NCBI GenBank assembly: GCA_017427685.1
Contig: JAFRSH010000031.1
Location: 62,001-126,000, forward strand
Length of the DNA stretch: 64,000 nt
Source: Lachnospiraceae bacterium
GTDB lineage: Bacteria; Bacillota; Clostridia; Lachnospirales; Lachnospiraceae
Direction of reading: 5' to 3'
Shown here: in pieces, positions 47,610 to 56,841 of the stretch
How positions within the stretch are numbered: position 1 is the stretch's first letter
Layout: each line of letters starts with the position of its first letter
Program-made: the position numbers and the translations under genes
Notes under the pieces: generated by a model
Told to the model about the DNA's origin: nothing
The model's database searches: none
Seen by the model: only the letters and a program-made list of their open reading frames with translations

Positions 47610-48485
47610 ATGAGACTGATAATCGTGACGGGCATGAGCGGCTCGGGCAAGACCAAGGCGCTCGACATACTGGAAGACAACGGCTTCTACTGCCTTGACA
47701 ACCTCCCTGTCAAGATCCTGCCCGAGTTCATGAACATGATCCTGAGGCTCGACGATTTCTCGAACAAGGTCTGCATCACGGTGGATGTGCGCAACAGCGA
47801 GATGTCGGCGGGAGCGTTGAGGACGCTCACCTCACTCTCGAAGCTCGTGTCGCTCAAGATCATCTTCCTTGATTGCGACAACTCGGTTCTGATGAAGAGG
47901 TACAAGGAGACCAGAAGACTCCATCCCCTCATGATGTCGGACAACAAGCTCGATCTTACTCGGGCCATCGAGCAGGAGAGGAAGATCCTCGAACCGATCA
48001 AGGCTAAAGCGGATTACATCATCGACACTTCACTCCTGACTACGGGAGACCTGAAGGCAAAGCTTGGCGAATTCCTCCCGGAGGGTGACAAACCGGGACT
48101 TACACTTGCCTTCACGGCATTCGGATACAAATACGGGATACCGGCGGACTGCGACGTCGTCTTCGACGTGAGGTGTCTGCCCAATCCCTTCTATATCGAA
48201 GAACTGCGTACCAAAACAGGTGAGGATCATGAGGTCAGGGACTACGTCATGTCCTGCCCGGAATCGCAGGAGCTCTTTGACAGGATAACAGCCTACCTCG
48301 ACAGCGCGATCCCCATGTACGAACGTGAGGGAAGGTCGCAGCTCGTGGTAGGGCTCGGTTGCACCGGAGGGCAGCACAGATCCCTCACCTTTGCGATCCT
48401 TCTGGCAGAGAGGTACAAAGAGAAAGGCTTTGCGGCAAGTGCTTTTGCTCGCGACAGCGAGCGTAATGTCAGGAAATATCTCTGA
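47610..48485 (+). CDS. rapZ: RapZ/YvcJ-type P-loop nucleotide-binding protein
   Basis: A 291-residue P-loop protein: GMSGSGKTKALDILEDNGFYCLDNLP at the start, then the characteristic RKQTGED-like block (VRCLPNPFYIEELRTKTGED) and the C-terminal signature GLGCTGGQHRS. In E. coli RapZ guides RNase E to GlmZ; the Gram-positive YvcJ hydrolyses nucleotides and influences competence and cell-envelope metabolism. In Firmicutes rapZ is usually followed by yvcK and whiA, but here a histidine kinase follows instead. AAAGGAGG precedes the start. Confidence 0.93.
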   Translation: MRLIIVTGMSGSGKTKALDILEDNGFYCLDNLPVKILPEFMNMILRLDDFSNKVCITVDVRNSEMSAGALRTLTSLSKLVSLKIIFLDCDNSVLMKRYKETRRLHPLMMSDNKLDLTRAIEQERKILEPIKAKADYIIDTSLLTTGDLKAKLGEFLPEGDKPGLTLAFTAFGYKYGIPADCDVVFDVRCLPNPFYIEELRTKTGEDHEVRDYVMSCPESQELFDRITAYLDSAIPMYEREGRSQLVVGLGCTGGQHRSLTFAILLAERYKEKGFAASAFARDSERNVRKYL

Positions 48486-48545
48486 CGGTACCGGAGGTTT
48501 GTTGCGGAATATGCGGCATCACTACAGTTCAAAAGGGGTGGCTTG

Positions 48546-50243
48546 ATGGAAGATACCGTAAAAAACGAACTCTTGAATTTTGCTTACAAGACCTTTACCG
48601 AGAAAGACGGTTACAAGGCTATCATGGAAGTCTTTGAGCGTGTCGGCGAGACACTCGATCTCGACGCACTGCTCACGTTCCGCACGAGCGAGACTCCTTT
48701 CCTTCTCGAAACGGAGGAGGTTTGGGAGCGTACCCCGCTTGTCGGAGACCGCAGGCTTCTGATGGACTATCGTGACAATGAGAACTGGCTCAAGCTCAAT
48801 CCCTACAGGGAGGATGTGCGTGTCTACCGTGTCGACGACACGACGGATCACGGACTTGAGACCATGAGCCGCGGGCTTGTAGAGTCGACGGGCGTGACCG
48901 CTTTCGTGGCATGCGCCATGTCGAGCGGCAGGGACTACGTCGGCGAGCTGGTTTTCGCATATAGGCGTGGCCCGAGAGTCTGGGACGAATCGGACATCAC
49001 ATTCATGAAGGAACTCGCAAGGATCCTCTACAAGATCGTTGCAAGGGACAAGAGGAACGAAGCGAGACGTTTTATCCTTGCCGAGGCCGAGAACATGGTC
49101 TCCGAGGCCGGCAACGCCACAAGTCAGTTCCTTACCAACATTTCGCATGAGCTGAGGGCTCCGATCAATTCCATCACCGGAATGGCTTCGATCCTCAGAC
49201 ACAATATTGATAACCCCGAGATAGCGGGCCAGTGTCTCGACCGCCTCGACAAGGCAGTCAGACAGCTCATGGACAGCATGAGTAACTGTGTGGACACCTC
49301 GATAATCGACGGCGACAGGCTGCTTGTCGACATGTCGTGGTTCAAGCCTTCGGATCTCGAGGAAGATGTCAGGAAGGTTTACGGCCCTCTCTGCGATGTC
49401 AAGAATCAGACTCTTGAGTTCGAGTACGAGAGCGGCATGATCATATATTCGGATCTTACCAAGATACTGAGGATCCTCGGGCACCTCATCTCGAACGCGA
49501 GCAAGTATTCGGACGAAGGCGGCAGGATCAAGGTCACGATCACCATCGATGAGAACGCCAGAACGCGCAGCATGATCATGTTCCGCGTGCGCGATAACGG
49601 CTGCGGCATGGATGACGAGACCAGAAGGTTCATACTTGAACCCTACAACCCCAACAATGTGCGAAAGGGCGGGCCTCAGGGGCTCGGAACGTTTATAGCC
49701 AAGCACCTCATCCGCCTCATGCACGGAACGATGGATGTATTTTCGCAGGTCGGCAGCGGAACTGAATTCGTGTTCATAATCCCCGCAAGGATCAATGTCG
49801 ACAAGCCCGCTCTGCAGAACAAGGACGAGATCGAGCCTGCGAGCGAGGCAAGCGAGATGTACATAGGCAGAAGGATCCTTATCGCCGAGGACAACGTCCT
49901 CATGGGTGAGATCCTCGCTACCATACTCGGCTACAGGGGACTTGATTCGGACTCCGCGATCAACGGTCGCGAAGCTCTCGAAATGTATTTGTCCCACGAT
50001 CCCTTCTATTATGATATGATACTTATGGATGTGCAGATGCCCGTTATGGACGGTATCGAAGCTTCGAGAAGGATCCGCGGCAGCGGAAGGACGGATGCGC
50101 AGATCATCCCGATCATCGCGCTCTCGGCCAACACTTCCCAGAGCGAGATCGAGCGGTCGGCTCAGGGAGGCATGAATTCGCAGCTCCTCAAACCGGTAGC
50201 CGAGAAAGAACTATTTGAAACAATCGGTCAGTTTATGATCTGA
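48546..50243 (+). CDS. Soluble hybrid histidine kinase (GAF-HisKA-HATPase-REC)
   Basis: A 565-residue cytoplasmic sensor kinase without transmembrane helices. The N-terminal 170 residues look like a GAF-type sensory domain. The HisKA motif NISHELRAPINSI places the phospho-histidine near residue 201. The ATPase domain has N-box HLISNASKYS, G1 DNGCGMDD and G2 GPQGLGTFIAKHL. A C-terminal receiver domain (IAEDNVLMGE, ILMDVQMPVMDG with the phospho-acceptor near residue 495, LLKPV) completes a hybrid kinase. There is no separate output domain or phosphotransferase nearby. AAGGGGTGG precedes the ATG. The ligand of the GAF-like domain is unknown. Confidence 0.88.
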   Translation: MEDTVKNELLNFAYKTFTEKDGYKAIMEVFERVGETLDLDALLTFRTSETPFLLETEEVWERTPLVGDRRLLMDYRDNENWLKLNPYREDVRVYRVDDTTDHGLETMSRGLVESTGVTAFVACAMSSGRDYVGELVFAYRRGPRVWDESDITFMKELARILYKIVARDKRNEARRFILAEAENMVSEAGNATSQFLTNISHELRAPINSITGMASILRHNIDNPEIAGQCLDRLDKAVRQLMDSMSNCVDTSIIDGDRLLVDMSWFKPSDLEEDVRKVYGPLCDVKNQTLEFEYESGMIIYSDLTKILRILGHLISNASKYSDEGGRIKVTITIDENARTRSMIMFRVRDNGCGMDDETRRFILEPYNPNNVRKGGPQGLGTFIAKHLIRLMHGTMDVFSQVGSGTEFVFIIPARINVDKPALQNKDEIEPASEASEMYIGRRILIAEDNVLMGEILATILGYRGLDSDSAINGREALEMYLSHDPFYYDMILMDVQMPVMDGIEASRRIRGSGRTDAQIIPIIALSANTSQSEIERSAQGGMNSQLLKPVAEKELFETIGQFMI

Positions 50244-50267
50244 CCGGGAAAGGACTAAAACAATCAA

Positions 50268-51548
50268 ATGAATAGGGTGAAGTCACAGCAGAAGGCGCTG
50301 GTCTCACTCGTTTCGGTTCTTATGGCGCTGATACTGGCGTACGGGACGATCGGAACGAGCGCGTGGGACGAGGTGAACACAGAAGCTGCGACCTATGAGA
50401 ACGATCCGGCGGAGGCGGTCATAGTCGAAACCGCGGCGCCGGAGGTACAGGGTGAGAACTCTGAGACTGTCAGTGCTCCGAGCGTTCAGAGCGAAAGCAT
50501 TGTTGACGAACCCGCGACCACGGTCGCAGACGTCACAGGGGGTGATGCTTCCGCAGCAGAGGAGGAAGTGACGGAGCCGGAGTTATCCGAAGGGGAAACG
50601 GGAGAAGATACTTTGCTTGATGAGGGAACGGAAGAAGAACCGAAGGATGTCCCCGCAGATGTACCCGAAGAGGTCGCAAAGCTGCTTGTTACGAGCAAGC
50701 AGTACTATGATGAGGAAACAGTGGCGAACGCGCTGTCCATACCTCTCGAGAGCAACGACGCAAGATATAACTTTATTACTGGTAGTGACTACAAGGTTTA
50801 TACAATGACAGACAAGCCCGAGTGGTACCCGAGTGAGGGTGTCGCTTCGAAGCGCATGTCTACTTTTGACGTACCTTACTGGGTAATGGACAAGTCGGGG
50901 AACCGTACCGCTACGTCCGGCAAGATCACGATCAACGAGGTACTTGCGGACAGCGTTAAGTGCATCTTCAGCGATATCTTCCTGCTCGAGGAGCAGTTCC
51001 CCATCAATTATCTCGTGGGCTTTATGTACAGGAAGGTCGGCGGTGCCGGTCTTGTTAATTCACCGATCCTTTCGGCACACTCCTTCGGTGTGGCGATCGA
51101 TATCAACAACGGTGATTACGACAACGACCTCTACGTCGGAAAGGGCAACGACCTGCGTGACAGGAGCAACCCTTACTGCATCTCGGACGAAGTGATCGAA
51201 GTGTTCAAGGCCTGGGGATGGAATTGGGGCGGAGAGTTCGACATCTGTTCCGACACGATGCATTTCCAGTATTTCGGACTTGAGTTCCTGCAGTACGAAT
51301 CCGACGAGCCTTTCCCCGTACTCGAGGAAGGGAAGACCGCCAAGTCGAACGTGGTGCTTAACCTCAGAAGCCGTCTCGTCAAGCTCGGTTACCTGAAGAA
51401 AGCAACGGGCAAGAAGTATGACAAAGACCTCATCGAGGCCGTTAAGAAATTCCAGGAGGACAACGGACTCGAGCCCGACGGAACAGTTGATTACGAAACA
51501 TGGGTACCCATCATCAACCTCACACATGATATGTCTTACGTTTTTTAA
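50268..51548 (+). CDS. M15-family peptidoglycan peptidase with PG-binding domain
   Basis: A 426-residue secreted or anchored enzyme. An N-terminal hydrophobic helix (about residues 10-32) is followed by an acidic, low-complexity Glu/Ala/Thr/Val region to about 140. The peptidase part (about 225-345) carries the M15 zinc motif H271-x6-D278 (SAHSFGVAIDIN) and the second histidine H332 (TMHFQ), as in D-Ala-D-Ala carboxypeptidases and L-Ala-D-Glu peptidases of the CwlK/VanY group. A PG_binding_1 domain closes the protein (LVKLGYLKKATGKK, FQEDNGLEPDGTVDYETW). It would trim peptidoglycan stems at the wall. It starts 24 bp after the hybrid kinase gene and precedes the sugar-sensing genes by 18 bp. 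Confidence 0.88.
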   Translation: MNRVKSQQKALVSLVSVLMALILAYGTIGTSAWDEVNTEAATYENDPAEAVIVETAAPEVQGENSETVSAPSVQSESIVDEPATTVADVTGGDASAAEEEVTEPELSEGETGEDTLLDEGTEEEPKDVPADVPEEVAKLLVTSKQYYDEETVANALSIPLESNDARYNFITGSDYKVYTMTDKPEWYPSEGVASKRMSTFDVPYWVMDKSGNRTATSGKITINEVLADSVKCIFSDIFLLEEQFPINYLVGFMYRKVGGAGLVNSPILSAHSFGVAIDINNGDYDNDLYVGKGNDLRDRSNPYCISDEVIEVFKAWGWNWGGEFDICSDTMHFQYFGLEFLQYESDEPFPVLEEGKTAKSNVVLNLRSRLVKLGYLKKATGKKYDKDLIEAVKKFQEDNGLEPDGTVDYETWVPIINLTHDMSYVF

Positions 51549-51566
51549 GATACAGGAGTCGGCCAC

Positions 51567-52652
51567 ATGAGCGAAAAGAAGAACGGTAACGAAGCGGGAG
51601 AAGGCGCAAGAAAGTTGCGAATACCTACAAGCGTTGTTGTTACCGTGTTCTTTTTGGTCACGGTGGCCGTTATGATCGTTATATTCTTAAACTATCTCAC
51701 TTACGTCGACGATCCCGAAACAGAGAAGCTTTACGACAAATACTACGCAATGATAGTCCCCGACCGGGAATCTTCTTTCTGGAACGAGGTCTATGAAAGT
51801 GCGCACAAGATCGGCGAGGAACAGGGGATCTACGTCGAGATGCTCGGCAAGAGCATGCTGCGGCAGTACTCGCGCGAGGATCAGCTCAGGATCGCCGTTG
51901 CGGAGTCGGTCGACGGGATCATTGTTGTTGCTGACGAGAGCGAGGAGATGAGGGAGCTCATCTCGCTTGCGACCGAGAGCGGGATCCCTGTCGTGACGCT
52001 CATGTCGGACTGTCCTTCCTCGGATCGCTGCAGCTTCGTCGGGATCAGTAATTACAACATCGGCCGCGAGTACGGAGACCTGATCGTCAGGCTTGCAAGG
52101 CGTGCGCCTGAGTCCGGGGAACCTGTCAAGGTCGCAGTCCTTGTTAACGGCTACACCGAAGCATCCGGCCAGAACATCCTCTGCATGGGGATCCAGGAGA
52201 CCGTGGAAGCCGGAGTCAGACAGGGCTTCACGGACGACAGAAAGGTCGACATCTCGCTTGTTCAGATCGACGACTCCAACGCATTTTCGACTCAGGAAGG
52301 TGTCAGAGAGCTTGTTTTCGGCCCCGACGCCTATAACCCCGATATCATAGTCTGCCTCTCCGAAACCGAGACTACCGGCGCATATCAGACGGTCGTCGAT
52401 TACAACAAGGTCGGAGTCATCACCGTGCTCGGATATCATGACTCACCCGCGATCCTGAACGCCATCGACAGAAGTGTTATCGAGGCCACTATCTCCATAG
52501 ACACCGAGCAGCTCGGAAGCTCTTGTGTTGAAGCGCTTTCCGAGTACATCGAGCACGGACTTACGAGCCAGTACATCACCGCAGACTCGCTGCTCATTGA
52601 TACTTCCAACGTTTCGAAGTATCTGAAGAAGGAGGTGCAGGATGAAAAGTGA
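51567..52652 (+). CDS. Membrane-anchored periplasmic-binding-protein-like sugar sensor
   Basis: A 361-residue protein with one N-terminal transmembrane anchor (about residues 21-45) and an extracytoplasmic type I periplasmic-binding-protein fold (about 60-355) similar to ribose/galactose/xylose binding proteins. Signature segments are VDGIIVVADESEEMRELISLATESGIPVVTLMSD and the hinge VGISNYNIGREYGDLIV. It lacks a lipobox and is not next to a permease, so it is more likely a receptor than a transport component. It overlaps the sensor kinase gene by 11 bp, which implies that the two proteins work together as ligand receptor and kinase. The sugar is unknown. Confidence 0.82.
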   Translation: MSEKKNGNEAGEGARKLRIPTSVVVTVFFLVTVAVMIVIFLNYLTYVDDPETEKLYDKYYAMIVPDRESSFWNEVYESAHKIGEEQGIYVEMLGKSMLRQYSREDQLRIAVAESVDGIIVVADESEEMRELISLATESGIPVVTLMSDCPSSDRCSFVGISNYNIGREYGDLIVRLARRAPESGEPVKVAVLVNGYTEASGQNILCMGIQETVEAGVRQGFTDDRKVDISLVQIDDSNAFSTQEGVRELVFGPDAYNPDIIVCLSETETTGAYQTVVDYNKVGVITVLGYHDSPAILNAIDRSVIEATISIDTEQLGSSCVEALSEYIEHGLTSQYITADSLLIDTSNVSKYLKKEVQDEK

Positions 52653-54114
52653 CAGCTTCCTTCGCAGGATTTCGGTCAAGAACAAGATGGTCGGGATCTC
52701 ATTGCTCGCCAACGTTCTGATCCTCATAGTCAACGTGGTCCTGATGTTCGCCATTAACAATCTTTCGGACAGGATGGACGCGGTATTTAAGGACAACCTG
52801 TTCCTCGAAGAACTCATGGGCTCCATCACTCGTGTTCAGGACAACATGACGGAGTACCTCAACAACAAGACCAGTGATACGCTGACCGAGTACTTCAGCA
52901 GTGAGCAGGAATTCAGAGACCTTGTCGCACAGCTCGACGACGACATCTCGTCACTTCCCTTCACCCGAATGGAGCGAAGCATCAAGAGGATGTGTCAGAA
53001 GTACATAGATGAGGTCAACATGACCATTGAATATAAGCGTGGACGAAACGTCGAGAAATACCGTCTGAAGTATGAGAACGCCACGCGACTCTTTGACTAC
53101 ATCGAATCCGCGATCTACAGTCTTAACAACGAACAGTTCGCCGAGAACTCCGAAAACTACACCAAGCTGCTTTCGGCCTTCCGGCGTTTCGAGATGACGA
53201 GCAACCTTGTTCTTGCGCTCGTTATCGCGGGCAATATCATCGTCGTTACGAGACTTACGCTCGCTGTTATCAGACCCCTCCAGAACCTTACGGAGAAGGC
53301 CGGAGAAGTCGGACGCGGAAACTTCGATATCTCGCCTCTCGAGGTCGTCAACAACGACGAGGTCGGTGTCGTTACCGAGGCCTTCAACCAGATGACGGTC
53401 AGTATCAGGGACTACATCGACAGGCTGAGGGAGAGCTCCGCTGCCGAGCGAAGACTCAGGGAGAACGAGCTGCTCATGCAGGCGCACCTCAAGGAGGCGC
53501 AGCTCAAGTACCTTCAGGCGCAGATCAACCCGCATTTCCTCTTCAACACGCTTAATGCCGGCGCACAGCTCGCGATGATGGAAGGCGCCGACAAGACGAA
53601 CGGCTACATCGAGCACGTGGCGAACTTCTTCCGTTATAACGTTAAAAAGGGATCGGAGATCGTTACGATCCGCGAAGAGGTTGAACTCATCGACAACTAC
53701 ATCTACATCCTGAACGTTCGCTTCAGCGGTGATATCAAGTATGAGAAGAAGCTTGACGAATCGGTACTCGACACACCCATGCCGAGCATGATCCTTCAGC
53801 CGATCGTCGAGAACTGCGTTAACCACGGTATCAGGGAGATGCTCGGTGAGGGAAGGATCAACCTCGAGGTCTTCAGGATCGACGACATTGTCTGCGTGAG
53901 CATCAGCGACAACGGCAAGGGCCTTTCTCAGGAGACTATTAACGACATCCTCAACGGTAGCCTTAAGACCGACCCCAAGTCCTCGGGCGGCGGTATCGGT
54001 CTCGATAACGTTATAGCCAGACTGAGGCTCTTCACGGGTGAGAGCGACCCCGTCTCCATCACGAGCGAGGGTGAAGGAAAAGGAACAAGATTTGACATAT
54101 ACCTTGATGTGTAA
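52642..54114 (+). CDS. YesM-type sensor histidine kinase
   Basis: A 490-residue membrane sensor kinase of the LytS/YesM group: two transmembrane helices (about residues 15-38 and 185-208) flank an extracytoplasmic domain. A HAMP domain (LTEKAGEVGRGNFDISPLEVV) is followed by the His_kinase domain with QAQINPHFLFNTLNAGAQ (phospho-His about 298). The HATPase domain has the N-box IVENCVNHGI, DNGKGLS and GGGIGLDNV. Such kinases control carbohydrate utilisation genes. Overlap with the upstream anchored binding protein and proximity to the YesN-type regulator make a complete sugar-sensing unit. Confidence 0.92.
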   Translation: MKSDSFLRRISVKNKMVGISLLANVLILIVNVVLMFAINNLSDRMDAVFKDNLFLEELMGSITRVQDNMTEYLNNKTSDTLTEYFSSEQEFRDLVAQLDDDISSLPFTRMERSIKRMCQKYIDEVNMTIEYKRGRNVEKYRLKYENATRLFDYIESAIYSLNNEQFAENSENYTKLLSAFRRFEMTSNLVLALVIAGNIIVVTRLTLAVIRPLQNLTEKAGEVGRGNFDISPLEVVNNDEVGVVTEAFNQMTVSIRDYIDRLRESSAAERRLRENELLMQAHLKEAQLKYLQAQINPHFLFNTLNAGAQLAMMEGADKTNGYIEHVANFFRYNVKKGSEIVTIREEVELIDNYIYILNVRFSGDIKYEKKLDESVLDTPMPSMILQPIVENCVNHGIREMLGEGRINLEVFRIDDIVCVSISDNGKGLSQETINDILNGSLKTDPKSSGGGIGLDNVIARLRLFTGESDPVSITSEGEGKGTRFDIYLDV

Positions 54115-54146
54115 AGCGGTCTCATGGTGACCGGAAAGGGTTTTAA

Positions 54147-55736
54147 ATGTACAGGATTATGTTGGCCGATGACGAAGGGATCGTGATCGATTCCCTCAGA
54201 TTCATCATTGAAAAGGAATTCGGGGCGGAGTGCGAGATAGCGACCGCCAAAACGGGCAGGAGCGTGATCGAGCTTGCCGAGAGCTTCCGACCCGATATTG
54301 CGATCATGGACATCCAGATGCCCGGTATCAACGGGATCGACGCGATGAGAGAGATCAGGAGGACCAACTCCTCGGTCATCTTCATCGTTATGTCCGCATA
54401 CGACAAATTCGACTACGCGCAGGAAGCCATCAAGCTCGGAGTGCTTGAGTACGTCACGAAGCCCATGAACAGAGAGAGAATGATCTCTATCCTGCATATG
54501 GCCATGGACCAGGTCTCCGATGAGCGCCGCAAACGAAGCGAGGACCTCATCATCAAAGAAAAGCTCGAGACTGTCGTACCGATCCTCGAGAGCGGTCTCA
54601 TATACAACATCCTGTTTAAAGAGTATTTTGAAGAGGACATCGAGAGCTACAGATCCCTCCTCGATATCAAGTCGGACCATGCCTTCATGATGGTCATCAT
54701 CTGCGGTGACGATCAGGAGGGAAGCCACATGACGAACGCGGCAGGCAGCAGTGTCAGGATGCTCCGCAATTACAAGGAGATCCGTGATCTCCTCAAGGAC
54801 ACCTTTGACTGCGCGGTCGGAACGGTGATGTCCAACAAGATCGCGGTGCTCGTACCTCATGAGGGCACCAGGGTCGAGTACAACGAGCGTACCTCCCTTA
54901 TCGACAGAGTCAGGGAGATCGTTCACACCATCCGCCGGAAGTTCGGCATCCGCCTGCGTATCGGTATCGGCGGAGTCAGACCCATTAACATCATGGCCGA
55001 TTCCTACAACGAGGCCGTCAAGGCGCTCCTCTTCACAACGGGAAGCGTGGCTCATGCCGACGACCTCCCCATCGGATGCGATTACACCGACGATTATCCC
55101 GTCGAGACGGAGAACCGCCTCTTCGAGGAGATCAAGCGAGGAAACAGGGAGGGCGCCGTCAGAGAGGCCGACAATTTCTTCGAGTGGATGAAGGAAGCGG
55201 ACATCAACGACATCAGGCTCAAGATCATTGAATTCGTCCTTTTTGCCGAGAAGCTCGCTTATGAGAACGGAGGTATGACATACCGCTTCGAATCGAGACA
55301 CGATTACCTCCCCGAAGTGCTCGAGACCGATCATGTCGAGAAGCTCAGGGAATGGTTCGTCCACAAGATCGGCGACGCATGTGTCAACATCGAGAACAAG
55401 CGTGTCGAGAAAACACTCAGCGTGGTCGATATGGCCAAGGATTATATCCGTGACAATTACAGCCGCAACATCTCACTTGAGGATGTGTCGAGAGCGGTTG
55501 ATATAAGCCCTTATTACTTCAGCAGGCTCTTCAAGGAGGAAACGGGCGAGAACTTCATCGAATACCTCACGTGCGTCAGGATGGAGCATGCGAGAGAACT
55601 GCTTCTTAACCCCCGCTACAGCATGAAAGAGATCTGTTCGATGATAGGATACCAGGACCCCAATTACTTCAGCAGGTCCTTCAAGAAGAACGTCGGTGTT
55701 ACACCCACCGAGTACAGAGAGGGGAAGACGTCATGA
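54147..55736 (+). CDS. YesN-type response regulator with AraC DNA-binding domain
   Basis: A 529-residue two-component regulator. The receiver domain (residues 1-120) has the phospho-acceptor Asp55 in IAIMDIQMPG and the switch K in YVTKPMN. A middle region of about 300 residues precedes the C-terminal AraC-type pair of helix-turn-helix motifs (about 425-525): NISLEDVSRAVDISPYYFSRLFKEETGENFIEYL and MKEICSMIGYQDPNYFSRSFKKNVGVTPTEYR. It should activate sugar uptake genes such as the nearby chvE-gguAB operon; the target is inferred. It overlaps the following lipoprotein gene by 4 bp. Confidence 0.93.
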   Translation: MYRIMLADDEGIVIDSLRFIIEKEFGAECEIATAKTGRSVIELAESFRPDIAIMDIQMPGINGIDAMREIRRTNSSVIFIVMSAYDKFDYAQEAIKLGVLEYVTKPMNRERMISILHMAMDQVSDERRKRSEDLIIKEKLETVVPILESGLIYNILFKEYFEEDIESYRSLLDIKSDHAFMMVIICGDDQEGSHMTNAAGSSVRMLRNYKEIRDLLKDTFDCAVGTVMSNKIAVLVPHEGTRVEYNERTSLIDRVREIVHTIRRKFGIRLRIGIGGVRPINIMADSYNEAVKALLFTTGSVAHADDLPIGCDYTDDYPVETENRLFEEIKRGNREGAVREADNFFEWMKEADINDIRLKIIEFVLFAEKLAYENGGMTYRFESRHDYLPEVLETDHVEKLREWFVHKIGDACVNIENKRVEKTLSVVDMAKDYIRDNYSRNISLEDVSRAVDISPYYFSRLFKEETGENFIEYLTCVRMEHARELLLNPRYSMKEICSMIGYQDPNYFSRSFKKNVGVTPTEYREGKTS

Positions 55737-56779
55737 AACGTATCATCGCGCTTTTGATCGCCGCCTGTCTTTGCGTTACGGGCTGCGGCAAGATCGAAAA
55801 GCCTGTCGAAGAATCGGACAACAAAAAGGAAGACCCCGTTAAGATCGGAATGAGCTTTGACTCCTTCGTTATCGAGCGTTGGCAGAGAGACAGGGATGTC
55901 TTTGTTTCGACCGCCAAAGATCTCGGGGCGCAGGTCAATGTTCAGAGTGCCAACGGTGACGTTGAAAAACAGAAAGAGCAGATAGAGTACTTTATCGAGT
56001 CGGGGATGGATGTTATCGTCATCATCTGCATCGATTCCGGCAGCCTTTCGGAGGTGGTCGGCGATGCCCGCAAGGCCGGCATCAAGGTCATCGCTTACGA
56101 CAGACTGCTCAACGATTCCGCTGTAGACCTCTATATCTCCTTTGACAATGAGAAGGTAGGCCGCATGATGGGAGAAGCGCTCTACGGAGCGATGACACCT
56201 CAGCTCGGGAGCGTCGTGATGCTCGGGGGATCACCGAAGGACAACAACGTTTCGCTTCTTGAAACAGGCTTCCTCGATGTCTGCGAGGAGAAGGGGATCA
56301 CGGTCGAAGGACGCATGCATGCCGACAACTGGAAGGCCGAGCTTGCATCGGAGTACGTCTACAACAACGAACCGCTGATCAAGAACGCCTCGGGTATAAT
56401 GTGCGGAAACGATACGATCGCGGGAGCGGTCATTCCGGTCCTCGCCGAGATGAGACTTGCCGGAACGATGAGCGTTGTCGGTCAGGATGCGGACCTTGAA
56501 GCATGCCAGAGGATAGTTGAGGGAACCCAGCTCATGACGGTTTACAAGCCGGTTGAAAAGTTGGCGAAAAGAGCTGCCTCGTGTGCTATCGCTCTTGCCA
56601 AAGGTGAGAAGCTCGAAGATGAAGATGTTACCAAGATCAACGACGGAACCTACAATGTCCCGTACATAGCGATGGAGCCGATCAGCGTAACGAAGGAGAA
56701 CATGAACGAAGTGATCATCGGCAGCGGCTTCCATCTGAAAGAGGATGTTTACCTCAACGTTCCCGAACTGATGCCATAA
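55733..56779 (+). CDS. XylF-like sugar-binding lipoprotein
   Basis: A 348-residue substrate-binding protein of ABC importers. The N-terminus is a lipoprotein signal with lipobox CVTGC (Cys at about 19). The mature part is a type I binding fold of the xylose/ribose group: KIGMSFDSFVIERWQRDRDVF, GMDVIVIICIDSGSLSEVV, KVIAYDRLL and GTMSVVGQDADLEACQ. The start overlaps the regulator gene (ATGA). No permease follows, so it may feed the gguAB permease or act in signalling with the sensor kinase. It is followed by a strong terminator. Confidence 0.88.
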   Translation: MKRIIALLIAACLCVTGCGKIEKPVEESDNKKEDPVKIGMSFDSFVIERWQRDRDVFVSTAKDLGAQVNVQSANGDVEKQKEQIEYFIESGMDVIVIICIDSGSLSEVVGDARKAGIKVIAYDRLLNDSAVDLYISFDNEKVGRMMGEALYGAMTPQLGSVVMLGGSPKDNNVSLLETGFLDVCEEKGITVEGRMHADNWKAELASEYVYNNEPLIKNASGIMCGNDTIAGAVIPVLAEMRLAGTMSVVGQDADLEACQRIVEGTQLMTVYKPVEKLAKRAASCAIALAKGEKLEDEDVTKINDGTYNVPYIAMEPISVTKENMNEVIIGSGFHLKEDVYLNVPELMP

Positions 56780-56784
56780 AAAAT

Positions 56785-56822
56785 GATCCCCTTACCTGTA
56801 TCCGGTAAGGGGATCGTTATTA
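56785..56822 (+). terminator. Terminator of the sensor-regulator operon
   Basis: GATCCCCTTACC and GGTAAGGGGATC pair perfectly (12 bp) around TGTATCC and are followed by GTTATTATT. Confidence 0.85.
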
Positions 56823-56841
56823 TCATGGATCAGATCACTTA

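Noticed and set aside
48522..49997. 491-codon reverse-strand frame across the hybrid kinase gene
   Set aside because: Shadow of a gene with clear HisKA, ATPase and receiver motifs on the forward strand.
53928..55364. 478-codon reverse-strand frame across the YesN-type regulator gene
   Set aside because: Shadow frame; the forward protein has intact receiver and AraC motifs.
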